Assembly (NCBI GenBank): GCA_025363655.1
Contig: JANYDK010000123.1
Span: 119,208-183,207, forward strand
Reading direction: 5' to 3'
Source: Deltaproteobacteria bacterium
Lineage (GTDB): Bacteria; Myxococcota_A; Polyangia; Polyangiales; JADJMO01
Length of the DNA stretch: 64,000 bases
The notes under the pieces are model-generated. The model was given only the letters and a program-made list of their open reading frames with translations, had not been told where the DNA came from and did not search any database. The translations under genes were made by a program, and so were the position numbers. Of this stretch, positions 55,528 through 63,797 are shown piece by piece. Position 1 is the stretch's first letter, and each line of letters begins with the position of its first letter.

Positions 55528-55552
55528 CGAAAACGAGACACTTCTCGTTTCG
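55528..55552 (-). terminator. Strong hairpin downstream of the Gld-type ABC cluster
   Basis: CGAAAACGAGA and TCTCGTTTCG arms form a stem of about 10 bp around a short ACACT loop (one unpaired A). It lies 63 nt after the stop of the minus-strand ABC auxiliary gene and just upstream of the DUF433 gene, so it most likely ends the ABC transcript. GAAAACGAGAC also recurs at 55512-55522. Confidence 0.5.
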
Positions 55553-55576
55553 CCAAAGGTTGCTTCGCAACTTTGG
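55553..55576 (-). terminator. Second hairpin downstream of the ABC cluster
   Basis: CCAAAGGTTGC and GCAACTTTGG pair with one bulged G around a TTC loop. It directly abuts the hairpin at 55528-55552, giving a tandem structure after the cluster. Confidence 0.45.
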
Positions 55577-55614
55577 CCGCTTCGGTCAATCTCGCTCCGC
55601 TCGGTTGCCGAAGC

Positions 55615-57165
55615 TCACTCGGTCGGCACTTCGCGTCGACCGCGCGGGCGCTTTCCTTCGGTGCTCCGACGACGCGCCCACACTGCACCTCCGATCAGCG
55701 CCACCGCGATCGGCATGTAGATGAGGACGTAGTTTCGAATCGAGGAGACGTCGTCCTCGCTGAGGTGGAGCGCGATCTGCACCGAGGCCTTCGGCGGAAG
55801 ATCGAGGATCGGCGGACGCGCCGTGAGCCACGAGACCCAGAGGAGGCCGAGCGTGCGCGTCAGCACCATCTGCGGGGAAGGATCGAGATACGCGGCGTTG
55901 ACGAAGGGAGTCGACGTGCCGACGACGACGACGCGTGAGCCGCCGATCGATTTGTCGCGCACCACCGCCACCGCGAGATCGAGCGGACCGACGCGATCGC
56001 TCGCGGACTTCTTCGGCTCTTCTTTGCTGGCGATGAAGGTGGCGATGTCGTGGAGCGCGAAGCTCTGATCGCTGGTGACGAGCATCTCTTGCGCGGGCAC
56101 TCCCGGGAGTGACAGGCGCAGGAGAGGTCGCGCGTACAAGAGAGGCACGGCCGCCTCGCCGCCGTTCGCTTCGGCGAAGTGTCGGAGCTCGTCGGTGGTC
56201 GCATGCGAGTGCACGCGCGCGCTGAAGATGAGGCCGAGCTGACCAGGCTCGCGCAGCGCCGGCTCCTGTTCGACCGCCACCGCGTCATCGAGCGACACGC
56301 CGCCGAGCGCCGCGATTTCGCCGAGTCCGGTCGGCCGGAGGTTCAGCGTCTCGCGATCGATCTCGGGTGGCACCACCAGGAGCATCGCCGCGCCGCCCTT
56401 CACCGCGGCGTCGACCTTGGCGATCTCGGCGGTGAGGAACGGATCGGTCGGCGCCACGATCGCCACCATCACGCAGCCGGCGAGCGACGCATTCTCGGTG
56501 GTGAGATCGACCGTGACGACGCTGAAGTTGTCGTGCGTCAGCTTGCTCTTGAGGGTGGAGATGCCCTTCTCCGTCGGGTCGGCGACGGAGGCCTCTTTGT
56601 GACCCGCGGTGAAGCAGACGCGCGGAGTGTCGGTCGTGAGGACCGCGCGAATGGCGCTGGTGATCGCCGATTCGACGCGCGGACGCACCTTGGCGTCGTT
56701 GCTCTCGTCGAAGACGACCATGTCGTCGGTCTTCACGTACCAGACGCGTTGTCCGTGCCTGGCGACGATCTGCGCGTCGGCGGTGATGCGCCCCTCTTCG
56801 GCCTTGGCGTTCACCTGCAGCTCGGTCTGCAGCCGCATGAACTCGGCGCGGTTGCGATCGGGATCGAGGTAGCGGACGTGCAAGTGCTTCGGCGCGCGCG
56901 CCTGGTACGTCGTGAGGATCTGTTTGATCGACCCGAGCAGCGGATCGCCGGCGCCGATGAAGACGAAGAGCTCGACGTCGCGCTCGTCGTGCTCGATCGA
57001 ATCGAGCGTGTAATTCGTGGGCTGCGACAGCGAATAGAGGCGCGATTGGGTCGCGTCCCAGCGCTTGTAGTGACGCGCGGCAAGGACGTTGACGAAGACG
57101 GCGAGCATCCCCGCTGCCGCCACGCCGACGACCGAGAGCAATTTGTCGCGGGCGGTGAGGCTCAT
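55615..57165 (-). CDS. Gld-type ABC auxiliary protein (GldG-like)
   Basis: A 516-aa protein with N- and C-terminal transmembrane helices (SVVGVAAAGMLAVFVNVLA and IRNYVLIYMPIAVALIGGAVW) enclosing a large periplasmic region. The region starts 'ALAARHYKRWDATQSRLYSLS'-style, matching the GldG/ABC-type uncharacterised transport (ABC_transp_aux) family: LYSLSQPTNYTLDSI, ELFVFIGAGDPL, VCFTAGHKEASV. GldG works with GldF and GldA. In Bacteroidetes that trio is tied to gliding, but homologues are widespread without that role. ATG 57165 overlaps the permease stop (ATGA) and has GGAGGTGGGG just upstream. Confidence 0.8.
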   Translation of the reverse strand: MSLTARDKLLSVVGVAAAGMLAVFVNVLAARHYKRWDATQSRLYSLSQPTNYTLDSIEHDERDVELFVFIGAGDPLLGSIKQILTTYQARAPKHLHVRYLDPDRNRAEFMRLQTELQVNAKAEEGRITADAQIVARHGQRVWYVKTDDMVVFDESNDAKVRPRVESAITSAIRAVLTTDTPRVCFTAGHKEASVADPTEKGISTLKSKLTHDNFSVVTVDLTTENASLAGCVMVAIVAPTDPFLTAEIAKVDAAVKGGAAMLLVVPPEIDRETLNLRPTGLGEIAALGGVSLDDAVAVEQEPALREPGQLGLIFSARVHSHATTDELRHFAEANGGEAAVPLLYARPLLRLSLPGVPAQEMLVTSDQSFALHDIATFIASKEEPKKSASDRVGPLDLAVAVVRDKSIGGSRVVVVGTSTPFVNAAYLDPSPQMVLTRTLGLLWVSWLTARPPILDLPPKASVQIALHLSEDDVSSIRNYVLIYMPIAVALIGGAVWARRRSTEGKRPRGRREVPTE

Positions 57166-57908
57166 CCCCACCTCCAGGCGTCGATGGTGCGCGTCGTGAC
57201 GAAGAGCGGCAGGGCGATCAGCGTGGCGTCGAAGACGAGCCGACGCGAGTCGACGATGCCCTTCGAGAGCTCACCCATCTGCGACCAGATCGAGACGTAG
57301 CTGCAGGTGTCGCGGGCGAGCCCTTCGTCGAGCGTGAACTCCCCGAGCCCGAGGAGGAAGACGCCGAGCACGAGGATGGCCGCGAGCATGAAGGCGATCA
57401 GCTGCGAGCGCGTCACCGCCGACATCATCGTCCCGATGGCGATGTACTGCGCGCCGATGCCGAAGACGCCGAGATAGCTGGTGCCGACGATGCGCCAATC
57501 GATCTCGCCCGCGCGGCGCATGATGATCAAGTAGAGGATGGTCGGCACCCACATCGTCGCGTAGACGAAAATCGCGGCGCCGAACTTGGCGAGCACCACC
57601 GCGGGCGTGCCGACGGGCGCGGTCATCAGCGACTCGATGGTCCCCGAGCGTCGCTCTTCGGCGAAGAGGCGCATGGTGATGGCGGGGCAGATGATGATCA
57701 GCGGCAGGTAGTAGAAGACGTCGCCCCCGAAGAAGGCCTGCACGGGGCCTTGATCGATGGAGACGGTGGCCGCCTGCGCGAAGCTGCGCACCAGGAGATA
57801 GAAGTGCAGACCCTGCCAGCAGACGAAGGCGAGCACGAGGACGTAGGCCAGCGGCGTGACGAAGTAGGCGAAGAGCTCGCGCTTGAAAATGGCCCAGAAG
57901 CCGCTCAT
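57162..57908 (-). CDS. ABC-2 type permease (GldF-like)
   Basis: A 248-aa membrane permease of the ABC-2 family, with about six hydrophobic spans. It has the cytoplasmic start FWAIFKRELFAYFVTPLAYVL and the conserved LFAEERRSGTIESLMTAPV segment after the second span. It is encoded between the ATPase and the GldG-like protein, overlapping both by 4 nt. It forms the channel part of a probable exporter or membrane-complex motor. Substrate unknown. Confidence 0.88.
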   Translation of the reverse strand: MSGFWAIFKRELFAYFVTPLAYVLVLAFVCWQGLHFYLLVRSFAQAATVSIDQGPVQAFFGGDVFYYLPLIIICPAITMRLFAEERRSGTIESLMTAPVGTPAVVLAKFGAAIFVYATMWVPTILYLIIMRRAGEIDWRIVGTSYLGVFGIGAQYIAIGTMMSAVTRSQLIAFMLAAILVLGVFLLGLGEFTLDEGLARDTCSYVSIWSQMGELSKGIVDSRRLVFDATLIALPLFVTTRTIDAWRWG

Positions 57909-59029
57909 TTCTCGACCTCTTCTTCGTCTCTCCGGGGTTCGCCTTCGGTCTCCGTCTCGGTCTCGTCGGTCTCGCTCGCGTCTTCGCCTTCTTGCGCGCT
58001 CGCTGCCGGCTCGTCGACGTGATCGCTCTCGCCTTCGCCGTCCTCTTCGGATTCGCCTTCGTCGTCGGCGCCAAGGTCTTCGTCGTCGTCACCGTGCGTG
58101 ACCGCGGCGAAGACGTCTTCGAGAGAGGCCTTCGCCGGGGAGACCTCGCGAATCTTGATGCCGGCGCCGGAGAGGCGCGTGACGACCTCCTCCGTGGTGT
58201 TGCCGACGTTGGAATCGACCGCAATTTCCAGGGCCAAACGCATCAGTCCCTGACCGATGTCGCGGCAGGAGGCGATCTTCGCGCCCTCGAGGCCTTCGAG
58301 CGCGAGGAAGGGCGGGACGTCGGCGCGGATGATCAGCTCGACGCGCTCGGCGCCGCGACGCTCGGCGAGATCGCGTGGGGAACCCTGGAGGACGATCTTC
58401 CCGCGATCGATGACGATGACGCGCTCGCAGCTCGCTTCGACCTCGCTGAGGATGTGCGTCGAGAGGAGGACCGTCTGCCTGCCGCCGAGTGAACGGATGA
58501 GCGCGCGCACCTCGCGAATTTGGTTCGGGTCCATCCCCGCGGTCGGCTCGTCGAGGATGAGGAGCGGCGGCTTGGCGACGAGGGCATCGGCGAGCCCGAC
58601 GCGCTGACGATAGCCCTTGGAGAGGTGCTCGATGAGCGTGTCGGCGACGTCGTCGACGCGCGCGAGCTCCATCGCCCGGCCGATGGCCATCGTTCGCTCC
58701 CGCGACGGAACACCCTTCAAATCGGCGCGAAAACGCAAATATTCGCGCACGCGCATCTCGCCATAGAGCGGGACGGCTTCGGGCATGTAGCCCGTGCGTC
58801 GACGCGCGGAGTCGGGATCGGTGGCGACGTCGTGACCTTCGACGCGCGCGGTGCCCGAGGTGGCGCCGAGGAAGCCGGCGAGGATGCGGAGCGTCGTCGA
58901 CTTGCCGGCGCCGTTGGGACCGAGGAAGCCGACGACCTCGCCACGCTGCACTTCGAACGAGATGCCGTCGACGGCGGCGTGCTCACCGTAGCGCTTGGTC
59001 AGCCTTTCGACTTCGATGGCGGCGGACAC
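57905..59029 (-). CDS. ABC transporter ATPase (GldA-like) with acidic tail
   Basis: A 374-aa ABC ATPase. Walker A GPNGAGKST (residues about 38-46), signature LSKGYRQRVGLADAL, Walker B LLILDEPTAGMD and switch His in STHIL are intact. The first 310 residues match the ABC-2-type ATPases with a C-terminal extension. After about residue 318 comes a highly acidic tail of Asp/Glu/Ser/Thr/Gly, a likely disordered segment not typical of the family. GTG start (59027-59029). First gene of the three-gene cluster, overlapping the permease by 4 nt. Confidence 0.88.
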   Translation of the reverse strand: MSAAIEVERLTKRYGEHAAVDGISFEVQRGEVVGFLGPNGAGKSTTLRILAGFLGATSGTARVEGHDVATDPDSARRRTGYMPEAVPLYGEMRVREYLRFRADLKGVPSRERTMAIGRAMELARVDDVADTLIEHLSKGYRQRVGLADALVAKPPLLILDEPTAGMDPNQIREVRALIRSLGGRQTVLLSTHILSEVEASCERVIVIDRGKIVLQGSPRDLAERRGAERVELIIRADVPPFLALEGLEGAKIASCRDIGQGLMRLALEIAVDSNVGNTTEEVVTRLSGAGIKIREVSPAKASLEDVFAAVTHGDDDEDLGADDEGESEEDGEGESDHVDEPAASAQEGEDASETDETETETEGEPRRDEEEVEK

Positions 59030-59045
59030 GGGACGTCGAGAAGTA

Positions 59046-59726
59046 TCACGGCTTGATCAGCCGCGGGGCCAGCCAGGCGCCGAGGAGGGCGAAGAGCACG
59101 ATCGGCATCGCGTGCGCGACCAGCAGGTGTGCACGATCGATCTGTGGACAGTGCAAGTGGAGAGCGACGCCGGCCCACGCTGCGCTGGCTGCGCCGACTG
59201 CCGCTCCACGAAGCCGAGGCGCGACCGGGACGGCGTGCCGCAGCGCACCGAAGAGGACGACGCAGCTGGCGAGGGAGATGACGCCGGCGATGGCGAGACA
59301 CGGCCACGCCTTCGAGCAAAAGTGCCCCATCCCATCGCCCACCGCAGTCGTGCCGACCCCGGCCACCGGATGAGCGACGGTCGCCGCGCAATAGAGGAGC
59401 GGCGTGATGACGGCGACGACGAGGAGCGCGCGCGAAGGCAGCCCGAGGCCCGATTTTCCGGGCGACATCGCCGAGCCGAGGGCCGCGAGCGCGAGCAGAG
59501 TCGCGGCTGCGGAGGTGACGAGGAGGTCGCCGAACGCATCGTCGCCGACCGCGCGAATGCGGAAGACGAACGAGGTCACGAGCAGAATCGCGAAGACGCC
59601 CGCGGCGCCGAGCCCGACGCGCACCGGCATGCGCACCTTCGAGGGCGTGGGCTCGGCCTCGATGGCGGCACGAATGCGCGCGGCCAACTCGGGCGGCGGC
59701 GCGGGCGGCAACGAAGCGCTACTCAT
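59046..59726 (-). CDS. NrsF-type anti-sigma factor (DUF1109)
   Basis: A 226-aa protein with a short cytoplasmic Pro/Ala-rich N-terminus and six hydrophobic spans. It matches the NrsF/DUF1109 family, whose members hold an extracytoplasmic-stress sigma factor at the membrane. The C-terminal segment VALHLHCPQIDRAHLLVAHAMP carries the conserved cysteine-histidine block. Its ATG (59724-59726) overlaps the last codons of the upstream sigma gene by 8 nt, as expected for a sigma/anti-sigma pair. It ends 17 nt before the ABC ATPase gene, so the ABC cluster may be under the same control. Confidence 0.82.
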   Translation of the reverse strand: MSSASLPPAPPPELAARIRAAIEAEPTPSKVRMPVRVGLGAAGVFAILLVTSFVFRIRAVGDDAFGDLLVTSAAATLLALAALGSAMSPGKSGLGLPSRALLVVAVITPLLYCAATVAHPVAGVGTTAVGDGMGHFCSKAWPCLAIAGVISLASCVVLFGALRHAVPVAPRLRGAAVGAASAAWAGVALHLHCPQIDRAHLLVAHAMPIVLFALLGAWLAPRLIKP

Positions 59727-60327
59727 CGGCCGCTCGCTTCTCCGACTTGTCGGACTTGTCGGACTTGTCGGAGAGCCCCAAGGCACTGCGCAGGGCTTCA
59801 TAGGCGCGGAAGGCTCGGAGCTTCACCGCGGTGGTGGTCGTGCCGAGCACGGCTGCCGCCTCCGCCAAGCTCATACCCTCTTCTTTCACCAGGACGAACG
59901 CGGCGCGTTGGCTCTCGGGGAGGGCCATGAGGACGCGTTGAACGACGGCGGCCATTTCTCGAGCCTGTGCTTCCGACTCCGGCGAGGCGAAAGAGCCTGC
60001 CAGGTCTTCGAACGTCGCCCCGGCCTCGGGGGTTTCGCTCAACTCCTCCGGACGACGTTTCTTGTGCCGCAGACGGTCGAGATAGACCGAGCGGGCGACT
60101 GCATACATCCAGTGCGAGGCCCTCGACCCCTGCACGAACGTTCCCCTCGCCCGGTGAATCTTGAGGAATGTGTCCTGAAAGACGTCGTCGGCCTCGGAAC
60201 GGCGGGCGGTCAGGCGGAGGCAGAAGCGGAAGAGCCGCGGCCCGGCCTCTCGATAGAGCTCGTCGAAGGCCCGGTCGTCTCCGCCCGCGTAGCGATCCAT
60301 CGCTGCGTCCAGAGCCTCGTCCGCCAT
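59719..60327 (-). CDS. Sigma-70 family sigma factor (ECF type)
   Basis: A 202-aa sigma factor with region 2 (FDELYREAGPRLFRF and EADDVFQDTFLKIHRA) and region 4 (LMALPESQRAAFVLVKEEGMSLAEAAAVLGTT) and no region 3, the ECF layout. The neighbouring NrsF-like gene suggests the group controlled by that anti-sigma, which senses oxidative or metal stress in Caulobacter. The C-terminus ends in a repeated Ser-Asp-Lys (SDKSDKSDKSEK) encoded by a 9-bp tandem repeat. Start at ATG 60325-60327. Divergent from the aminopeptidase gene. Confidence 0.88.
   Translation of the reverse strand: MADEALDAAMDRYAGGDDRAFDELYREAGPRLFRFCLRLTARRSEADDVFQDTFLKIHRARGTFVQGSRASHWMYAVARSVYLDRLRHKKRRPEELSETPEAGATFEDLAGSFASPESEAQAREMAAVVQRVLMALPESQRAAFVLVKEEGMSLAEAAAVLGTTTTAVKLRAFRAYEALRSALGLSDKSDKSDKSEKRAADE
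59744..59774. repeat. Short tandem repeat in the sigma factor gene
   Basis: A 9-bp unit (CTTGTCGGA on the plus strand) is repeated three times with a partial fourth copy, encoding Ser-Asp-Lys units. The unit length keeps the reading frame, so copy-number change would only alter tail length. Confidence 0.7.
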
Positions 60328-60410
60328 CGAAGGGCCTTTCTACCCGACTCTCCGGCGCCGCGCCGCATCTCCTTGCGTCTCCCCCGCTTCGCTTGCTCCA
60401 ATCGCGCGGC

Positions 60411-63089
60411 ATGCCCACGCTCGCCGCCACTCTTCGTCACGAAGCCGGTCTTTGTCGTTGTCGCTCCGAAGCGCACGAGCACGTCACGACCTCCGCGACT
60501 GCCGCGATGGCCGCAGCTGCTCCATCGGGGAGGCCGTTCCCTCTCTCCGGCACGACCCGCAAGTACGAGCGCGATCGTCCCTTCCACATTCGTCACATCG
60601 CAATCGATCTCGAGCTCGACGTGCCGAAGAAGAGCATCTCTGGCGTCGCCACGCTCGAGCTCGCCCGCGCGTCGGCCGAGGCGACCACCCTCGAGCTCGA
60701 TGCCATCGCCTTCACCATCGAGAGCGTCGAGCTGCGCGCACACAAGAAGAGCACGCTCGCCAAGTTCACCTACGACGACGAGAAGCTGCGCGTGGAGATT
60801 CCGCGCACGATCGAGCAATGTACGTTGGTCGTCACCTACGCCGCGACGCCGAAGCGCGGCCTCTATTTTCTGGCGCCCGACGAGCACGTGACCGATCGCC
60901 CGAACCAGGTGTGGTCGCAGTGCCAAGACGAGGACGCGCGCTTCTGGATTCCTTGCCACGACAAGCCGCACGTCAAGCAGACGACCGAGCTCCGCGTGAA
61001 GGTGCCGAAGGGTTGGTTCGCCCTCTCCAACGGCGACCTCCACGAGCGCAAGGACGAAGAGAGCGGCACCACCTTCCATTGGAAGCAGGAGAAGCCGCAC
61101 TCGAGTTACTTGATCTCGCTCGCCGCCGGTGAGTTCGCCGAGCTCACCGCCAAGGGCAGCGTGCCGGTGCAGTACTACGTGCCGAAGGGACGCGAGGCCG
61201 ACGGGCAGCGCACCTTCGAGCGCACGCCGGCGATGATCGCGCTCTTCGAGAAGAAGACCGGCGTGAAGTTTCCGTGGTCGAAATACGCGCAAATCGTCGT
61301 CCACGACTTCATCTTCGGCGGGATGGAGAACACGTCGGCGACGACGATGTACGAGAACATCCTGCTCGACGAACGCGCCGCGCTCGACGTCGACATGGAC
61401 GGCCTCGTCGCCCACGAGCTCGCCCACCAATGGTTCGGCGACTACGTCACCTGCCGCGACTGGAGCGAAGGGTGGCTCAACGAGGGTTGGGCGACGTACA
61501 TGGAGCTCGTCTGGAAGGACGAAGGCACGGAGGTGGGCGCCGGCCGCGACGAGTACGACTACGCGCTCAAGGGCGAGCTCGACATCTACGTCTCGGAGGA
61601 CGGCGGTCGCTATCGTCGGCCGATCGTCAGTCGCGACTACGATCAGCCGATCGATCTCTTCGATCGCCACCTCTACCAGAAGGGCGCGCTCGTCCTCCAC
61701 GCGCTGCGACGCGCCATCGGCGACAAACCGTTCTGGGACGGCGTCCACGAGTACCTGAAGAAGCACGCGCTCGGCGTCGTCGAATCGCGCGATTTCCAGC
61801 GTGCGCTCGAGGCGACGAGCGGCAAGTCACTCGACCGCCTCTTCGACGCCTACGTCCACGGCGCCGGTCATCCGGAGCTCGACGTCGGCATCGAGCACGA
61901 GCCTGCCGAGGGCGCCGCGGCTGCCCAAATCGTGATCTCGGTGAAGCAGACGCAACGCATCGACGAGCTGACGAAGCTCTACGAAGGGCCGCTCGTCCTC
62001 GAGCTCGTCGAGGGTGAGACGACGCGACGTGAGATCGTCCAGTTGCACGCGCAACGCGACACCTTCGTCTTGCCGGTGAGCGGAAGGCCGAGCTTCGTCG
62101 TCGTCGATCCCGACGGCGATCTTCTGGCTCAAATCGAGCTCAAGGTCCCGAGCGACATGCTCCGCGCCCAGCTCGCCAACGGCGCCAATGCACGGTCGCG
62201 GTGGCTGGCGGCGAGCGCACTCGCCCGTCGAGACGAACCGAAGAGCGTCGCCGCGCTCGCTGCGGCCCTCGCCCGCGACGACGAATTCTGGGGCGTTCGC
62301 GCCGAGGCAGCGGAAGCACTCGGGGAAATTCGAGGCGATCGCGCCTTCACAGCGTTGCGTGAGGCTGCCTCCGCCGATCACCCGAAGGTCCGTCGCGCCG
62401 TCGCTCGTGCGCTCGGTCGCTTCAGGACGGGAGCCGCCGTCGACGTGCTTCGTCCGTTGGCGTTCAAAGATCAGAGTTGGCTCGTCGCCTCCGAGGCGGC
62501 GCGCTCCCTCGGTGCCACCCGTCAGGTCTCCACCTTCGACAGCCTCGTCGAGCTGCTCGATCGACCGAGCTGGGCCGACGTCGTCCGCAGCGGCGCCGCC
62601 GACGGGCTCGCCTCCCTCCGCGACGAGCGCGCGATTCCCCACCTCACGGTGCGCACCGCCTACGGTCACGAGAGCCCCGGTCGGCGCGCCTGCCTCTACG
62701 CCCTCGCGCGGCTCGACACCTCGCGCAAGACGCGTGAGCTCCTCGAGGAGCGTCTCGACGACGTCGACGTCTTCGTCCGTTCGACGGCGGTGCGCGGGCT
62801 CGAGGTGATCGGTGACGTCAAGGCACGCGCCGCCCTCGCGGAGCGGCTCGGTCGTGAAGACGCAGGCACGGTGCGCCGACGTCTCCGCGAGGCTCTCCGC
62901 GACATCACCGCCGGCCGCGAAGCCGAGCTCCGTCGCGTCAAAGACGAGGTCGATCGTCTCAAAGACGAGTCGCAAGACATGAAGACGCGCCTCGCCAAGC
63001 TCGAGTCGAAACTCAGCGGCGAGAAGGACGACCCGAAGCCGTCGAGGCGGAAATTCAAGCCGAAACCCGCCCCGAAGCGTCGACGCTGA
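60411..63089 (+). CDS. M1-family metallo-aminopeptidase with HEAT-like repeats
   Basis: An 892-aa peptidase. The M1 catalytic domain has the exopeptidase motif GGMEN and the zinc site HELAHQWFGDY (His335, Glu336, His339) with the third ligand Glu358 in LNEGWATYME. After the catalytic and beta domains, residues about 575-840 are HEAT-like helical repeats (AAALARDDEFWGVRAEAAEAL, HPKVRRAVARALGR), then a coiled coil (LRRVKDEVDRLKDESQDMK) and a Lys/Arg-rich end. It removes N-terminal amino acids; no signal peptide is evident. ATG 60411 is the first plausible start; ATG 60507 would remove 32 weakly conserved residues. Confidence 0.9.
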   Translation: MPTLAATLRHEAGLCRCRSEAHEHVTTSATAAMAAAAPSGRPFPLSGTTRKYERDRPFHIRHIAIDLELDVPKKSISGVATLELARASAEATTLELDAIAFTIESVELRAHKKSTLAKFTYDDEKLRVEIPRTIEQCTLVVTYAATPKRGLYFLAPDEHVTDRPNQVWSQCQDEDARFWIPCHDKPHVKQTTELRVKVPKGWFALSNGDLHERKDEESGTTFHWKQEKPHSSYLISLAAGEFAELTAKGSVPVQYYVPKGREADGQRTFERTPAMIALFEKKTGVKFPWSKYAQIVVHDFIFGGMENTSATTMYENILLDERAALDVDMDGLVAHELAHQWFGDYVTCRDWSEGWLNEGWATYMELVWKDEGTEVGAGRDEYDYALKGELDIYVSEDGGRYRRPIVSRDYDQPIDLFDRHLYQKGALVLHALRRAIGDKPFWDGVHEYLKKHALGVVESRDFQRALEATSGKSLDRLFDAYVHGAGHPELDVGIEHEPAEGAAAAQIVISVKQTQRIDELTKLYEGPLVLELVEGETTRREIVQLHAQRDTFVLPVSGRPSFVVVDPDGDLLAQIELKVPSDMLRAQLANGANARSRWLAASALARRDEPKSVAALAAALARDDEFWGVRAEAAEALGEIRGDRAFTALREAASADHPKVRRAVARALGRFRTGAAVDVLRPLAFKDQSWLVASEAARSLGATRQVSTFDSLVELLDRPSWADVVRSGAADGLASLRDERAIPHLTVRTAYGHESPGRRACLYALARLDTSRKTRELLEERLDDVDVFVRSTAVRGLEVIGDVKARAALAERLGREDAGTVRRRLREALRDITAGREAELRRVKDEVDRLKDESQDMKTRLAKLESKLSGEKDDPKPSRRKFKPKPAPKRRR

Positions 63090-63114
63090 GACGCCTCGCC
63101 GAGTCCTCGCCGAG

Positions 63115-63687
63115 TCAGTTCGGCTCGGGCTTCTCGGCCGGAGCCTTGGCGACGACGACGAGCGCCGCGCGCATCAGGCGATCGCCCAGTTTGTAGCCAG
63201 CCTGCACCTCGGCGATGACCGTCCCCGGCGCGGCGTCGGCCGTCTCGACCTGCTGCACCGCTTCGTGAATCGTCGGGTCGAACGGCGTTCCGAGCCCCGG
63301 CACGCGCACGATGCCGTTGCGCCCGAGCGTGTCGGTGAGCTGCCGAATCACCATCTTCACGCCCTCACCGATCGCCTTCGCGTCGGCAGCCTGCTCGGCA
63401 TGGAGCGCCGCGCGCTCGAGGTTGTCGAAGATCGGGAGGATGACCTTGAGCATCTCCTCGGACCCCTTCTTCTGCGCATCCTCGACGTCGCGTCGTGATC
63501 GCTTGCGGTAGTTGTCGAAATCGGCCGCGGTGCGCAGCAACTGATCGCGCAGCTTGGCGATGTCGGCCTTCGCCTCCGCCAGCAGATCTCTCTCCGGCTC
63601 GACCGACGCCGTGGCCGTGCTCTGGTCGATCGACTCGACCTCGGCAACTTCGCTGGTGACTTCTTCCTTCGCTTCGCTCTCGGTCAT
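63115..63687 (-). CDS. grpE: GrpE, nucleotide exchange factor of DnaK
   Basis: A 190-aa co-chaperone that releases ADP from DnaK. An acidic N-terminus precedes the long coiled coil (LLAEAKADIAKLRDQLLRTAADFDNYRKRSRRDVE). Next are VILPIFDNLERA and the beta-domain blocks FDPTIHEAV and GYKLGDRLMRAALVVVA. All family landmarks and length fit. No dnaK or dnaJ adjoins it. ATG at 63685-63687. It converges on the aminopeptidase gene with a 25-bp gap. Confidence 0.95.
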   Translation of the reverse strand: MTESEAKEEVTSEVAEVESIDQSTATASVEPERDLLAEAKADIAKLRDQLLRTAADFDNYRKRSRRDVEDAQKKGSEEMLKVILPIFDNLERAALHAEQAADAKAIGEGVKMVIRQLTDTLGRNGIVRVPGLGTPFDPTIHEAVQQVETADAAPGTVIAEVQAGYKLGDRLMRAALVVVAKAPAEKPEPN

Positions 63688-63695
63688 CGGCGGCG

Positions 63696-63701
63696 AGCAT
63701 A
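63696..63701 (-). promoter_or_regulatory. Putative -10 element of grpE
   Basis: On the minus strand this reads TATGCT and ends 8 nt before the grpE ATG, fitting the TAnnnT spacing seen elsewhere in the window. No CIRCE element was found nearby. Confidence 0.35.
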
Positions 63702-63797
63702 ATCACCTCGCTCCCCCCCGCAAACCCCGCGCTGGAAGCCGCGGTCGATCCCGAGCGTTCACCCGCCCCCGCCCGCAGTAGGCTCCCCCCCGCGTCC

